The translations under genes were made by a program, and so were the position numbers. 64,000 nucleotides of DNA from Osmia lignaria lignaria (taxonomy: Eukaryota > Arthropoda > Insecta > Hymenoptera > Megachilidae): NCBI RefSeq assembly GCF_051020975.1, contig NC_135032.1, forward strand, positions 2,976,001 through 3,040,000. The letters run 5' to 3'. Position 1 is the stretch's first letter, and each line of letters opens with the position of its first letter. This document shows positions 11,078-23,000 of this stretch, in pieces. The notes below the pieces were generated by a model. The model saw nothing but the letters and a program-made list of their open reading frames with translations. It was not told the origin of the DNA and did no database searches.

Positions 11078-12660
11078 TCGTTTCCGAGATATTTGCAGAT
11101 ATATCTCAAGGGAAGGGGCCTGACGGACATATTTCGAGATATGTCTTCTTCTTGTTGTTCTTCTTCTGCACAGCTAAGCTGGAAGTGGCATTTACAGCTC
11201 GCAATAGTGCAGAGTTATCTCAAAGAAAGGGGCCACGGTGTTTCTGTATCTCTATTATGTTGGTGCGGCTTCGGAACTTTTAAATATCTTGATATATCTC
11301 GAGAACTACGCATCTGATAAAAAAATATCATAGAACATAAAAAGTAGGAAACTTAATTCTCTACAAAAAAGGTCTCTTAACATTTTGCCATAGCTCGCTT
11401 CGTTTCCGAGATATTTGCAGATTTATCTCAAGGGAAGGGGCCTAACGGACATATTTCGAGATATTTCTTCTTCTTGTTGTTCTTCTTCTGCACAGCTAAA
11501 CTGGAAGTGGCATTTCCAGCTCGCAATAGTGCAGAGTTATCTCAAAGAGAGGGGCCACGGTGTGTCTGTATCTCTATTATGTTGGTGCGGCTTCGGAACT
11601 TTTAAATATCTTGATATATCTCGAGAACTACGCATCTGATCAAAAAATATCATAGAACATAAAAAGTAGGAAACCTAATTCTCTACAAAAAAGGTCTCCT
11701 AACATTTTGCCATAGCTCGCTTCGTTTCCGAGATATTTGCAGATTTATCTCAAGGGATGGGGCCTGACGGACATATTTCGAGATATTTCTTCTTCTTGTT
11801 GTTCTTCTTCTGCACAGCTAAGCTGGAAGTGGCATTTGCGGCTCGCACTAGTGCAGAGTTATCTCAAAGAGAGGGGCCACGGTGTTTCTGTATCTCTATT
11901 ATGTTGGTGCGGCTTCGGAACTTTTAAATATCTTGATATATCTCGAGAACTACGCATCTGATCAAAAAATATCATAGAACATAAAAAGTAGGAAACTTAA
12001 TTCTCTACAAAAAAGGTCTCCTAACATTTTCCCATAGCTCGCTTCGTTTCCGAGATATTTGCAGATTTATCTCAAGGGAAGGGGCCTGACGGACATATTT
12101 CGAGATATTTCTTCTTCTTGTTGTTCTTCTTCTGCACAGCTAAGCTGGAAGTGGCATTTGCGGCTCGCACTAGTGCAGAGTTATCTCAAAGAAAGGGGCC
12201 ACGGTGTTTCTGTATCCCTATTATGTTGGTGCGGCTTCGGAACTTTTAAATATCTCGATATATCTCGAAAACTACGCTTCTGATCAAAAAATATCATAGA
12301 ACATAAATTGTAGGAAACATAATTCTCTACAAAAAACGTCTCTTAACATTTTGCCATAGCTCGCTTCGTTTCCGAGATATTTGCAGATTCAGCTCAAAGG
12401 AACTGGCCTGACGGACATATTTCGAGATATTTCTTCTTCTTGTTGTTCTTCCTCTGCACAGCTAAGCTGGAAGTGGCATTTGCAGCTGGCGATAGTGCAG
12501 AGTTATCTGTAAGAAAGGGGCCACGGTGTTTCTGTATCTCTATTATGTTGGTGCGGCTTCGGAACTTTTAAATATCTTGATATATCTCGAGAACTACGCA
12601 TCTGATCAAAAAATATCATAGAACATAAAAAGTAGGAAACTTAATTCTCTACAAAAAAGG
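11078..12660. repeat. Five-monomer higher-order block, copy B
   Basis: This is the second copy of the 8826-10410 block with the same five diagnostic monomers. A private change, AAGGGATGGGGCC near 11757, and CATTTTCCCATAG near 12028 mark divergence since duplication. The two monomers between the copies (10450 and 10771) do not belong to the shared block. Confidence 0.85.
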
Positions 12661-14634
12661 TCTCTTAACATTTTACCATAGCTCGCTTCGTTTCCGAGAT
12701 ATTTGCAGATTTATCTCAAGGGAAGGGGCCTGACGGACATATTTCGAGATATTTCTTCTTCTTGTTGTTCTTCTTCTGCACAGCTAAGCTGGAAGTGGGA
12801 TTTGCGGCTCGCACTAGTGCAGAGTTATCTCAAAGAAAGGGGCCACGGTGTTTCTGTATCTCTATTATGTTGGTGCGGCTTCGGAACTTTTAAATATCTC
12901 GATATATCTCGAAAACTACGCTTCTGATCAAAAAATATCATAGAACATAAATTGTAGGAAACATAATTCTCTACAAAAAAGGTCTCTCAACATTTTGCCA
13001 TAGCTCGCTTCGTTTCCGAGATATTTGCAGATTTATCTCAAGGGAAGGGGCCTGACGGACATATTTCCAGATATTTCTTCTTCTTGTTGTTCTTCTTCTG
13101 CACAGCTAAGCTGGAAGTGGCATTTGCAGCTCGCAATAGTGCAGAGATATCTCAAAGAAAGGGGCCACGGTGTTTCTGTATCTCTATTATGTTGGTGCGG
13201 CTTCGGAACTTTTAGATATCTTGATATATCTCGAGAACTACGCATCTGATCAAAAAATATCATAGAACATAAAAAGTAGGAAACTTAATTCTCTACAAAA
13301 AAGGTCTCTTAACATTTTGCCATAGCTCGCTTCGTTTCCGAGATATTTGCAGATTTATCTCAAGGGAAGGGGCCTAACGGTCATATTTCGAGATATTTCT
13401 TCTTCTTGTTGTTCTTCTTCTGCACAGCTAAGCTGGAAGTGGCATTTGCAGCTCGCAATAGTGCAGAGTTATCTCAAAGAAAGGGGCCACGGTGTTTCTG
13501 TATCTCTATTATGTTGGTGCGGCTTCGGAACTTTTAAATATCTTGATATATCTCGAGAACTACGCATCTGATCAAAAAATATCATAGAACATAAAAAGTA
13601 GGAAACTTCATTCTCTACCAAAAAGGTCTCTTAACATTTTGCCATAGCTCGCTTCGTTTCCGAGATATATGCAGATTTATCTCAAGGGAAGGGGCCTGAC
13701 GGACATATTTCGGGATATTTCTTCTTCTTGTTGTTCTTCTTCTGCACAGCTAAGCTGGAAGTGGCATTTGCAGCTCGCAATAGTGCAGAGTTATCTCAAA
13801 GAAAGGGGCCACGGTGTTTCTGTATCTCTATTATGTTGGTGCGGCTTCGGAACTTTTAAATATCTTGATATATCTCGAGAACTACGCATCTGATCAAAAA
13901 ATATCATAGAACATAAAAAGTAGGAAACTTAATTCTCTACAAAAGAGGTCTCTTAACATTTTGCCATAGCTCGCGGCGTTTCCGAGATATTTGCAGATTT
14001 ATCTCAAGGGAAGGGGCCTGACGGACATATTTCGAGATATTTCTTCTTCCTGTTGTTCTTCTTCTGCACAGCTAAGCTGGAAGTGGCATTTGCGGCTCGC
14101 ACTAGTGCAGAGTTATCTCAAAGAAAGGGGCCACGGTGTTTCTGTATCCCTATTATGTTGGTGCGGCTTCGGAACTTTTAAATATCTCGATATATCTCGA
14201 AAACTACGCTTCTGATCAAAAAATATCATGGAACATAAATTGTAGGAAACATAATTCTCTATAAAAAACGTCTCTTAAGATTTTGCCATAGCTCGCTTCG
14301 TTTCCGAGATATTTGCAGATTCAGCTCAAAGGAACTGGCCTGACGGACATATTTCGAGATATTTCTTCTTCTTGTTGTTCTTCCTCTGCACAGCTAAGCT
14401 GGAAGTGGCATTTGCAGCTCGCAATAGTGCAGAGTTATCTCAAAGAAAGGGGCCACGGTGTTTCTGTATCTCTATTATGTTGGTGCGGCTTCGGAACTTT
14501 TAAACATCTTGATATATCTCGAGAACTACGCATCTGATCAAAAAATATCATAGAACATAAAAAGTAGGAAACTTAATTCCCTACAAAAAAGGTCTCTTAA
14601 CATTTTGCCATAGCTCGCTTCGTTTCCGAGATAT

Positions 14635-17600
14635 TTGCAGATTTATCTCAAGGGAAGGGGCCTGACGGACATATTTCGAGATATTTCTTCTTCTTGTTGT
14701 TCTTCTTCTGCACAGCTAAGCTGGAAGTGGCATTTGCGGCTCGCACTAGTGCAGAGTTATCTCAAAGAAAGGGGCCACGGTGTTTCTGTATCTCTATTAT
14801 GTTGGTGCGGCTTCGGAACTTTTAACTATCTCGATGTATCTCGAAAACTACGCTTCTGATCAAAAAATATCATAGAACATAAAAAGTAGGAAACTTAATT
14901 CCCTACAAAAAAGGTCTCTTAACATTTTGCCATAGCTCGCTTCGTTTCCGAGATATTTGCAGATTTATCTCAAGGGAAGGGGCCTGACGGACATATTTCG
15001 AGATATTTCTTCTTCTTGTTGTTCTTCTTCTGCACAGCTAAGCTGGAAGTGGCATTTGCGGCTCGCACTAGTGCAGAGTTATCTCAAAGAAAGGGGCCAC
15101 GGTGTTTCTGTATCTCTATTATGTTGGTGCGGCTTCGGAACTTTTAAATATCTCGATGTATCTCGAAAACTACGCTTCTGATCAAAAAATATCATAGAAC
15201 ATAAATTGTAGGAAACATAATTCTCTACAAAAAAGGTCTCTTAACATTTTGCCATAGCTCGCTTCGTTTCCGAGATATTTGCTGATATATCTCAAGGGAA
15301 GGGGCCTGACGGACATATTTCGAGATATTTCTTCTTCTTGTTGTTCTTCCTCTGCACAGCTAAGCTGGAAGTGGCATTTGCAGCTCGCAATAGTGCAGAG
15401 TTATCTCAAAGAAAGGGGCCACGGTGTTTCTGTATCTCTATTATGTTGGTGCGGCTTCGGAACTTTTAAATATCTTGATATATCTCGAGAACTACGCATC
15501 TGATCAAAAAATATCATAGAACATAAAAAGTAGGCAACTTAATTCCCTACAAAAAAGGTCTCTTAACATTTTGCCATAGCTCGCTTCGTTTCCGAGATAT
15601 TTGCAGATTTATCTCAAGGGAAGGGGCCTGACGGACATATTTCGAGATATTTCTTCTTCTTGTTGTTCTTCTTCTGCACAGCTAAGCTGGAAGTGGCATT
15701 TGCGGCTCGCACTAGTGCAGAGTTATCTCAAAGAAAGGGGCCACGGTGTTTCTGTATCTCTATTATGTTGGTGCGGCTTCGGAACTTTTAACTATCTCGA
15801 TGTATCTCGAAAACTACGCTTCAGATCAAAAAATATCATAGAACATAAATTGTAGGAAACATAATTCTCTACAAAAAAGGTCTCTTAACATTTTGCCATA
15901 GCTCGCTTCGTTTCCGAGATATTTGCAGATATATCTCAAGGGAAGGGGCCTGACGGACATATTTCGAGATATTTCTTCTTCTTGTTGTTCTTCTTCTGCA
16001 CAGCTAAGCTGGAAGTGGCATTTACAGCTCGCAATAGTGCAGAGTTATCTCAAAGAAAGGGGCCACGGTGTTTCTGTATCTCTATTATGTTGGTGCGGCT
16101 TCGGAACTTTTAAATATCTTGATATATCTCGAGAACTACGCATCTGATCAAAAAATATCATAGAACATAAAAAGTAGGAAACTTAATTCTCTACAAAAAA
16201 GGTCTCTTAACATTTTGCCATAGCTCGCTTCGTTTCCGAGATATTTGCAGATTTATCTCAAGGGAAGGGGCCTGACGGACATATTTCGAGATATTTCTTC
16301 TTCTTGTTGTTCTTCTTCTGCACAGCTAAGCTGGAAGTGGCATTTGCGGCTCGCACTAGTGCAGAGTTATCTCAAAGAAAGGGGCCACGGTGTTTCTGTA
16401 TCTCTATTATGTTGGTGCGGCTTCGGAACTTTTAAATATCTCGATATATCTCGAAAACTACGCTTCTGATCAAAAAATATCATAGAACATAAATTGTAGG
16501 AAACAGAATTCTCTACAAAAAAGGTCTCTGAACATTTTGCCATAGCTCGCTTCGTTTCCGAGATATTTGCAGATATATCTCAAGGGAAGGGGCCTGACGG
16601 ACATATTTCGAGATATTTCTTCTTCTTGTTGTTCTTCTTCTGCACAGCTAAGCTGGAAGTGGCATTTACAGCTCGCAATAGTGCAGAGTTATCTCAAAGA
16701 AAGGGGCCACGGTGTTTCTGTATCTCTATTATGTTTGTGCGGCTTCGGAACTTTTAAATATCTTGATATATCTCGAGAACTACGCATCTGATCAAAAAAT
16801 ATCATAGAACATAAAAAGTAGGAAACTTAATTCTCTACAAAAAAGGTCTCTTAACATTTTGCCATAGCTCGCTTCGTTTCCGAGATATTTGCAGATTTAT
16901 CTCAAGGGAAGGGGCCTGACGGACATATTTCGAGATATTTCTTCTTCTTGTTGTTCTTCTTCTGCACAGCTAAGCTGGAAGTGGCATTTGCGGCTCGCAC
17001 TAGTGCAGAGTTATCTCAAAGAAAGGGGCCACTGTGTTTCTGTATCTCTATTATGTTGGTGCGGCTTCGGAACTTTTAAATATATCGATGTATCTCGAAA
17101 ACTACGCTTCTGATCAAAAAATATCATAGAACATAAATTGTAGGAAACATAATTCTCTACAAAAAAGGTCTCTTAACATTTTGCCATAGCTCGCTTCGTT
17201 TCCGAGATATTTGCTGATATATCTCAAGGGGAGGGGCCTGACGGACATATTTCGAGATATTTCTTCTTCTTGTTGTTCTTCTTCTGCACAGCTAAGCTGG
17301 AAGTGGCATTTCCAGCTCGCAATAGTGCAGAGTTATCTCAAAGAAAGGGGCCACGGTGTTTCTGTATCCCTATTATGTTGGTGCGGCTTCGGAACTTTTA
17401 AACATCTCGATATATCTCGAAAACTACGCTTCTGATCAAAAAATATCATAGAACATAAATTGTAGGAAACATAATTCTCTATAAAAAACGTCTCTTAACA
17501 TTTTGCCATAGCTCGCTTCGTTTCCGAGATATTTGCAGATTCAGCTCAAAGGAACTGGCCTGACGGACATATTTCGAGATATTTCTTCTTCTTGTTGTTC

Positions 17601-18170
17601 CTCCTCTGCACAGCTGAGCTGGAAGTGGCATTTGCAGCTCGCAATAGTGCAGAGTTATCTCAAAGAAAGGGGCCACGGTGTTTCTGTATCTCTATTATGT
17701 TGGTGCGGCTTCGGAACTTTTAAATATCTTGATATATCTCGAGAACTACGCATCTGATCAAAAAATATCATAGAACATAAAGAGTAGGAAACTTAATTCT
17801 CTACAAAAAAGGTCTCTTAACATTTTGCCATAGCTCGCTTCGTTTCCGAGATATTTGCAGATTTATCTCAAGGGAAGGGGCCTGACGGACATATTTCGAG
17901 ATATTTCTTCTTCTTGTTGTTCTTCTTCTGCACAGCTAAGCTGGAAGTGGCATTTGCGGCTCGCACTAGTGCAGAGTTATCTCAAAGAAAGGGGCCACGG
18001 TGTTTCTGTATCTCTATTATGTTGGTGCGGCTTCGGAACTTTTAAATATCTCGATGTATCTCGAAAACTACGCTTCTGATCAAAAAATATCATAGAACAT
18101 AAATTGTAGGAAACATAATTCTCTACAAAAAAGGTCTCTTAACATTTTGCCATAGCTCGCTTCGTTTCCG
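14635..18170. repeat. Island of the CTCGATGTATCTCG variant (first of two)
   Basis: The T-to-G-type change GATATATC to GATGTATC occurs in monomers at 14635, 14957, 15601, 16889 and 17855. TTTAACTATCTCG is linked to it at 14635 and 15601, three monomers apart. Related variants in the island are TTTGCTGATATATC (15279, 17211) and CCACTGTG (16889). The same variants reappear only at about 35.8-38.0 kb. Confidence 0.75.
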
Positions 18171-18820
18171 AGATATTTGCAGATTTATCTCAAGGGAAGG
18201 GGCCTGACGGACATATTTCGAGATATTTCTTCTTCTTGTTGTTCTTCTTCTGCACAGCTAAGCTGGAAGTGGCATTTGCGGCTCGCACTAGTGCAGAGTT
18301 ATCTCAAAGAAAGGGGCCACGGTGTTTCTGTATCCCTATTATGTTGGTGCGGCTTCGGAACTTTTAAATATCTCGATATATCTCGAAAACTACGCTTCTG
18401 ATCAAAAAATATCATAGAACATAAATTGTAGGAAACATAATTCTCTATAAAAAACGTCTCTTAACATTTTGTCATAGCTCGCTTCGTTTCCGAGATATTT
18501 GCAGATTCAGCTCAAAGGAACTGGCCTGACGGACATATTTCGAGGTATTTCTTCTTCTTGTTGTTCTTCCTCTGCACAGCTAAGCTGGAAGTGGCATTTG
18601 CAGCTCGCAATAGTGCAGAGTTATCTCAAAGAAAGGGGCCACGGTGTTTCTGTATCTCTATTATGTTGGTGCGGCTTCGGAACTTTTAAATATCTTGATA
18701 TATCTCGAGAACTACGCATCAGATCAAAAAATATCATAGAACATAAAAAGTAGGAAACTTAATTCTCTACAAAAAAAGTCTCTTAACATTTTGCCATAGC
18801 TCTCTTCGTTTCCGAGATAT

Positions 18821-19139
18821 TTGCAGATTTATCTCAAGGGAAGGGGCCTGACGGACATATTTCGAGATATTTCTTCTTCTTGTTGTTCTTCTGCACAGCT
18901 AAGCTGGAAGTGGCATTTGCAGCTCGCAATAGTGCATAGTTATCTGAAAGAAAGGGGCCACGGTGTTTCTGTATCTCTATTATGTTGGTGCGGCTTCGGA
19001 ACTTTTAAATATCTTGATATATCTCGAGAACTACGCATCTGATCAAAAAATATCATAGAACATAAAAAGTAGGAAACTTAATTCTCTACAAAAAAGGTCT
19101 CTTAACATTTTGCCATAGCTCGCTTCGTTTCCGAGATAT
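18821..19139. repeat. Monomer with 3-bp deletion in the TTC tract (319 bp)
   Basis: One TTC triplet is missing before TGCACAGC, near 18890. The 74-codon frame stays open with one Ser fewer. Other variants are AGTGCATAG and TTATCTGAAAG. Confidence 0.9.
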
Positions 19140-20105
19140 TTGCAGATATATCTCAAGGGAAGGGGCCTGACGGACATATTTCGAGATATTTCTTCTTCTT
19201 GTTGTTCTTCCTCTGCACAGCTAAGCTGGAAGTGGCATTTGCAGCTCGCAATAGTGCAGAGTTATCTGAAAGAAAGGGGCCACGGTGTTTCTGTATCTCT
19301 ATTATGTTGGTGCGGCTTCGGAACTTTTAAATATCTTGATATATCTCGAGAACTACGCTTCTGATCAAAAAATATCATAGAACGTAAATTGTAGGAAACA
19401 TAATTCTCTACAAAAAAGGTCTCTTAACATTTTGCCATAGCTCGCTTCGTTTCCGAGATATTTGCAGATATATTTCAAGGGAAGGGGCCTGACGGGCATA
19501 TTTCGAGATATTTCTTCTTCTTGTTGTTCTTCTTCTGCACAGCTAAGCTGGAAGTGGCATTTGCGGCTCGCACTAGTGCACAGTTATCTCAAAGAAAGGG
19601 GCCACGGTGTTTCTGTATCTCTATTATGTTGGTGCGTCTTCGGAACTTTTAAATATGTCGATATATCTCGAAAACTACGCTTCTGATCAAAAAATATCAT
19701 CGAACATAAAAAGTAGGAAACTTAATTCTCTACAAAAAAGGTCTCTTAACATTTTGCCATAGCTCGCTTCGTTTCCGAGATATTTGCAGATTTATCTCAA
19801 GGGAAGTGGCCTGACGGACATATTTCGAGATATTTCTTCTTCTTCTTGTTCTTCTTCTGCACAGCTAAGCTGGAAGTGGCATTTGCAGCTCGCAATAGTG
19901 CAGAGATATCTCAAAGAAAGGGGCCACGGTGTTTCTGTATCTCTACTATGTTGGTGCGGCTTTGGAACTTTTAAATATCTTGATATATCTCGAGAACTAC
20001 GCGTCTGATCAAAAAATATCATAGAACATAAAAAGTAAGAAACATAATTCTCTACAAAAAAGGTCTCTAAACATTTTGCCATAGCTCGCTTCGTTTCCGA
20101 GATAT

Positions 20106-20424
20106 TTGCAGATTTATTTCAAGGGAAGGGGCCTGACGGACATATTTCGAGATATTTCTTCTTCTTGTTCTTCTTCTGCACAGCTAAGCTGGAAGTGGCA
20201 TTTGCGGCTCGCACTAGTGCACAGTTATCTCAAAGAAAGGGGCCACGGTGTTTCTGTATCTCTATTATGTTGGTGCGGCTTCGGAACTTTTAAGTATCTC
20301 GATATATCTCGAAAACTACGCTTCTGATCAAAAAATATCATCGAACATAAATTGTAGGAAACATAATTCTCTACAAAAAACGTCTCTTAACATTTTGCCA
20401 TAGCTCGCTTCGTTTCCGAGATAT
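20106..20424. repeat. Monomer with 3-bp deletion in the TTC/TTG tract (319 bp)
   Basis: One triplet is missing at the TTG interruption, near 20167, leaving a single TTG. The neighbouring monomer at 19784 has the same interruption altered by substitution (TTCTTCTTGTTC) without a length change. Confidence 0.9.
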
Positions 20425-22678
20425 TTGCAGATTCAGCTCAAAGGAACTGGCCTGACGGACATATTTCGAGATATTTCTTCTTCTTGTTGTTCTTGCTCTG
20501 CACAGCTAAGCTGGAAGTGGCATTTGCAGCTCGCAATGGTGCAGAGTTATCTCAAAGAAAGGGGCCACGGTGTTTCTGTATCTCTATTATGTTGGTGCGG
20601 CTTCGGAACTTTTAAATATCTCGATATATCTCGAAAACTACGATTCTGATCAAAAAATATCATAGAACATAAATTGTAGGAAACATAATTCTCTACAAAA
20701 AAGGTCTCTTAACATTTTGCCATAGCTCGCTTCGTTTCCGAGATATTTGCAGATATATCTCAAGGGAAGGGGCCTGACGGACATATTTCGAGATATTTCT
20801 TCTTCTTGTTGTTCTTCTTCTGCACAGCTAAGCTGGAAGTGGCATTTACAGCTCGCAATAGTGCAGAGTTATCTCAAAGAAAGGGGCCACGGTGTTTCTG
20901 TATCTCTATTATGTTGGTGCGGCTTCGGAACTTTTAAATATCTTGATATATCTCGAGAACTACGCATCTGATCAAAAAATATCATAGAACATAAAAAGTA
21001 GGAAACTTAATTCTCTACAAAAAAGGTCTCTTAATATTTTGCGATAGCTCGCTTCGTTTCCGAGATATTTGCAGATATATCTCAAGGGAAGGGGCCTGAC
21101 GGACATATTTCGAGATATTTCTTCTTCTTGTTGTTCTTCTTCTGCACAGCTAAGCTGGAAGTGGCATTTGCAGCTCGCAATAGTGCAGAGTTATCTCAAA
21201 GAAAGGGGCCACGGTGTTTCTGTATCTCTATTATGTTGGTGCGGCTTCGGAACTTTTAAATATCTTGATATATCTCGAGAACTACGCATCTGATCAAAAA
21301 ATATCATAGAACATGAAAAGTAGGAAACTTAATTCTCTACCAAAAAGGTCTCTTAACATTTTGCCATAGCTCTCTTCGTTTCCGAGATATTTGCAGATTT
21401 ATCTCAAGGGAAGGGGCCTGACGGACATATTTCGAGATATTTCTTCTTCTTGTTGTTCTTCTTCTGCACAGCTAAGCTGGAAGTGGCATTTGCGGCTCGC
21501 ACTAGTGCAGAGTTATCTCAATGAAAGGGGCCACGGTGTTTCTGTATCTCTCTTATGTTGGTGCGGCTTCGGAACTTTTAAATATCTCGATATATCTCGA
21601 AAACTACGCTTCTGATCAAAAAATATCATAGAACCTAAATTGTAGGAAACATAATTCTCTACAAAAAAGGTCTCTTAAGATTTTGCCATAGCTCGCTTCG
21701 TTTCCGAGATATTTGCAGATATATCTCAAGGGAAGGGGCCTGACGGACATATTTCGAGATATTTCTTCTTCTTGTTGTTCTTCTTCTGCACAGCTAAGCT
21801 GGAAGTGGCATTTGCAGCTCGCAATAGTGCAGAGTTATCTCAAAGAAAGGGGCCACGGTGTTTCTGTATCTCTATTATGTTGGTGCGGCTTCGGAACTTT
21901 TAAATATCTTGATATATCTCGAGAACTACCCGTCTGATCAAAAAATATCAGAGAACATAAAAAGTAGGAAACTTAATTCTCTACAAAAAAGGTCTCTTAA
22001 CATTTTGCCATAGCTCGCTTCGTTTCCGAGATATTTGCAGATTCATCTCAAGGGAAGTGGCCTGACGGACATATTTCGAGATATTTCTTCTTCTTGTTGT
22101 TCTTCTTCTGCACAGCTAAGCTGGAAGTGGCATTTGCAGCTCGCAATAGTTCAGAGTTATCTCAAAGAAAGGGGCCACGGTGTTTCTGTATCTCTATTAT
22201 GTTGGTGCGGCTTCGGAACTTTTAAATATCTTGATATATCTCGAGAACTACGCATCTGATCAAAAAATATCATAGAACATGAAAAGTAGGAAACTTAATT
22301 CTCTACAAAAAAGGTCTCTTAACATTTTGCCATAGCTCTCTTCGTTTCCGAGATATTTGCAGATTTATCTCAAGGGAAGGGGCCTGACGGACATATTTCG
22401 AGATATTTCTTCTTCTTGTTGTTCTTCTTCTGCACAGCTAAGCTGGAAGTGGCATTTGCGGCTCGCACTAGTGCAGAGTTATCACAACGAAAGGGGCCAC
22501 GGTGTTTCTGTATCTCTATTATGTTGGTGCGGCTTCGGAACTTTTAAATATCTTGATATATCTGGAGAACTACGCGTCTGATCAAAAAATATCATCGAAC
22601 ATAAAAAGTAGGAAACTTAATTCTCTACAAAAACGGTCTCTTAACATTTTGCCATAGCTCGCTTCGTTTCCGAGATAT

Positions 22679-23000
22679 TTGCAGATTTATCTGAAGGGAA
22701 GGGGCCTGACGGACATATTTCGAAATATTTCTTATTCTTGTTGTTCTTCTTCTCCACAGCTAAGCTGGAAGTGGCATTTGCAGCTCGCAATAGTGCAGAG
22801 TTATCTCAAAGAAAGGGGCCACGGTGTTTCTGTACCTCTATTATGTTGGTGCAGCTTCGGAGCTTTTAAATATCTTGATATATCTCGAGAACTACGCATC
22901 TGATCAAAAAATATCATAGAACATAAAAAGTAGGAAACTTAATTCTCTACAAAAAAGGTCTCTTAACGTTTTGCAATAGCTCGCTTCGTTTCCGAGATAT
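22679..23000. repeat. Distinct monomer subtype (copy 1 of 3) marked by CGAAATATTTCTTATTC
   Basis: A linked set of changes defines this subtype: CGAAATATTTCTTATTC, TTCTCCACAGC, TGTACCTC, GTGCAGCTTCGGAGC. It recurs at 26527 and 30714 with the same set. Its TGTACCTC and GTGCAGCTTCGG changes are also in the zone IV AAGCTCGAAGTGG monomers, suggesting a common ancestor or conversion. This copy alone has TTATCTGAAGGG. Confidence 0.8.

Larger units (their letters stand above)
1..22678. repeat. Satellite zone I: mixed variants with scattered T-type monomers
   Basis: Seventy complete monomers starting at 145, plus the left partial. The main middle variants are GCGGCTCGCACTAGTG, (G/A)CAGCTCGCAATAGTG and a form with TAAACTGG plus TTTCCAGC. 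T-type monomers, with ATTCAGCTCAAAGGAACTGG and TTCCTCTGCAC, begin at 1111, 3043, 6585, 7874, 10128, 12381, 14313, 17533, 18499 and 20425. They usually follow a linker with AAAAAACGTCTC. Two alternative 3' halves are interspersed: CTCGATATATCTCGAAAAC with AAATTGTAGG, or CTTGATATATCTCGAGAAC with AAAAAGTAGG. Several blocks of 3 to 5 monomers recur at multiples of 322 bp and are listed separately. The right boundary is placed where T-type and most CACTAGTG monomers stop; it is a judgement, accurate to about one or two monomers. Confidence 0.8.

Noticed and set aside
13033..13263. Minus-strand open frames (also near 5781, 17479, 19792, 36396, 61508)
   Set aside because: They appear only in single monomers where one substitution removes a stop, they run antisense through the same repeat, and they match nothing recognisable.
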